A stretch of 5,389 nt of DNA from Actinomycetes bacterium (GTDB lineage Bacteria; Actinomycetota; Acidimicrobiia; Acidimicrobiales; Bog-793), in contig JAKAOD010000248.1 of assembly GCA_021823365.1 (NCBI GenBank), positions 1 to 5,389 of the forward strand, given 5' to 3'. The translations under genes were made by a program, and so were the position numbers. This document shows positions 5,204 through 5,389 of this stretch, piece after piece. The first letter of the stretch is position 1. The number at the start of each line of letters is the position of its first letter. The notes under the pieces were generated by a model, which was given only the letters and a program-made list of their open reading frames with translations, did not search any database and had not been told where the DNA came from.

Positions 5204-5389
5204 ACCGCCTGACCCTCGGGGGCAGCCGCGCCTACTACGACAGCTTCAACAACGTCCGTGTCGGCACGCTGCTCGGCCAAGGGCTCGTCAGCTGCATCTC
5301 GGCTTGGAATGTAAAGAGCCCAGACGTCCTCGTGATGCATGGCGCCGTCACCGACAACAACGCGACGCTCTTCGCCGACGAGATCGGAA
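5203..5389 (+). pseudogene. Continuation of the XylF-like sugar-binding protein in the shifted frame (runs off the window)
   Basis: Reading from 5203 gives 62 uninterrupted residues to the right edge, beginning DRLTLGGSRAYYDSFNNVRV and including VLVMHGAVTDNNATLFADEIG. This lines up with the part of E. coli XylF that follows AHGVKVID: YDR, then FYxSFDNxxVG, then a strand and PVDNNAKLF (recalled from memory). One extra base after TA at 5201-5202 would make a Tyr codon and restore the YDRLTL motif, so the two pieces are one gene missing one base. Codon use stays G/C-ending and the motifs are intact, so the break is very recent or artificial. No separate start codon with a ribosome site precedes this piece, so it would not be translated alone. 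Confidence 0.85.

Noticed and set aside
5195..5206. Programmed -1 frameshifting as a way to read through the stop in the binding protein
   Set aside because: There is no slippery heptamer at the junction. A -1 shift would put Leu where the conserved Tyr stands, whereas one added base restores the motif exactly.
1..5389. Mobile element, CRISPR array, tRNA or rRNA
   Set aside because: No transposase or integrase motifs, terminal inverted repeats, regularly spaced repeats of CRISPR size, or tRNA-like cloverleaf sequences were seen. The only tandem array is the TTCAC operator.

Overview
The window reads as very GC-rich chromosomal DNA with strong G/C preference at third codon positions. GTG starts, an apparently leaderless gene, GTTCAC-type direct repeats like those bound by actinobacterial PhoP regulators, and the protein types all suggest an actinomycete-related bacterium (Actinomycetota). 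The sequence alone does not fix the genus.

Left part (1-1297). The 3' end of a metal-ion (ABC-3/ZnuB-type) ABC transporter permease enters on the + strand. It meets a complete minus-strand low-specificity L-threonine aldolase gene (ltaE) tail to tail, and the two coding ends overlap by 25 bp. These look like ordinary metabolic and transport genes unrelated to what follows.

Centre (1298-4503). After a 63-bp divergent spacer, two genes are joined by a GTGA stop/start overlap. The first encodes an 813-residue protein that fuses a complete CUT2 (sugar-type, RbsA/XylG-like) ABC ATPase to one clear and one probable GAF domain and then to a KdpD-like histidine kinase core (HisKA plus HATPase_c). 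It has no membrane segment. The second encodes an OmpR/PhoB-family, KdpE-like response regulator.

Right part (4504-5389). A 244-bp intergenic region carries four TTCAC units arranged as two 11-bp-period direct repeats. They end 10 bp before a plausible -10 element, followed by a G-rich, hairpin-rich leader and a strong ribosome binding site. Next comes a secreted XylF-like sugar-binding protein. Its frame is broken by one missing base exactly in the conserved Tyr-Asp-Arg sugar-binding motif, and the coding sequence continues intact in the next frame to the window edge.

Working model (inference): the ABC-kinase fusion docks on a CUT2-type sugar permease encoded outside the window and signals transport state or flux to its response regulator. 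The regulator binds the four-repeat operator and controls the sugar-binding protein and probably the transport genes downstream. The fusion and its gene context are the most unusual items here.
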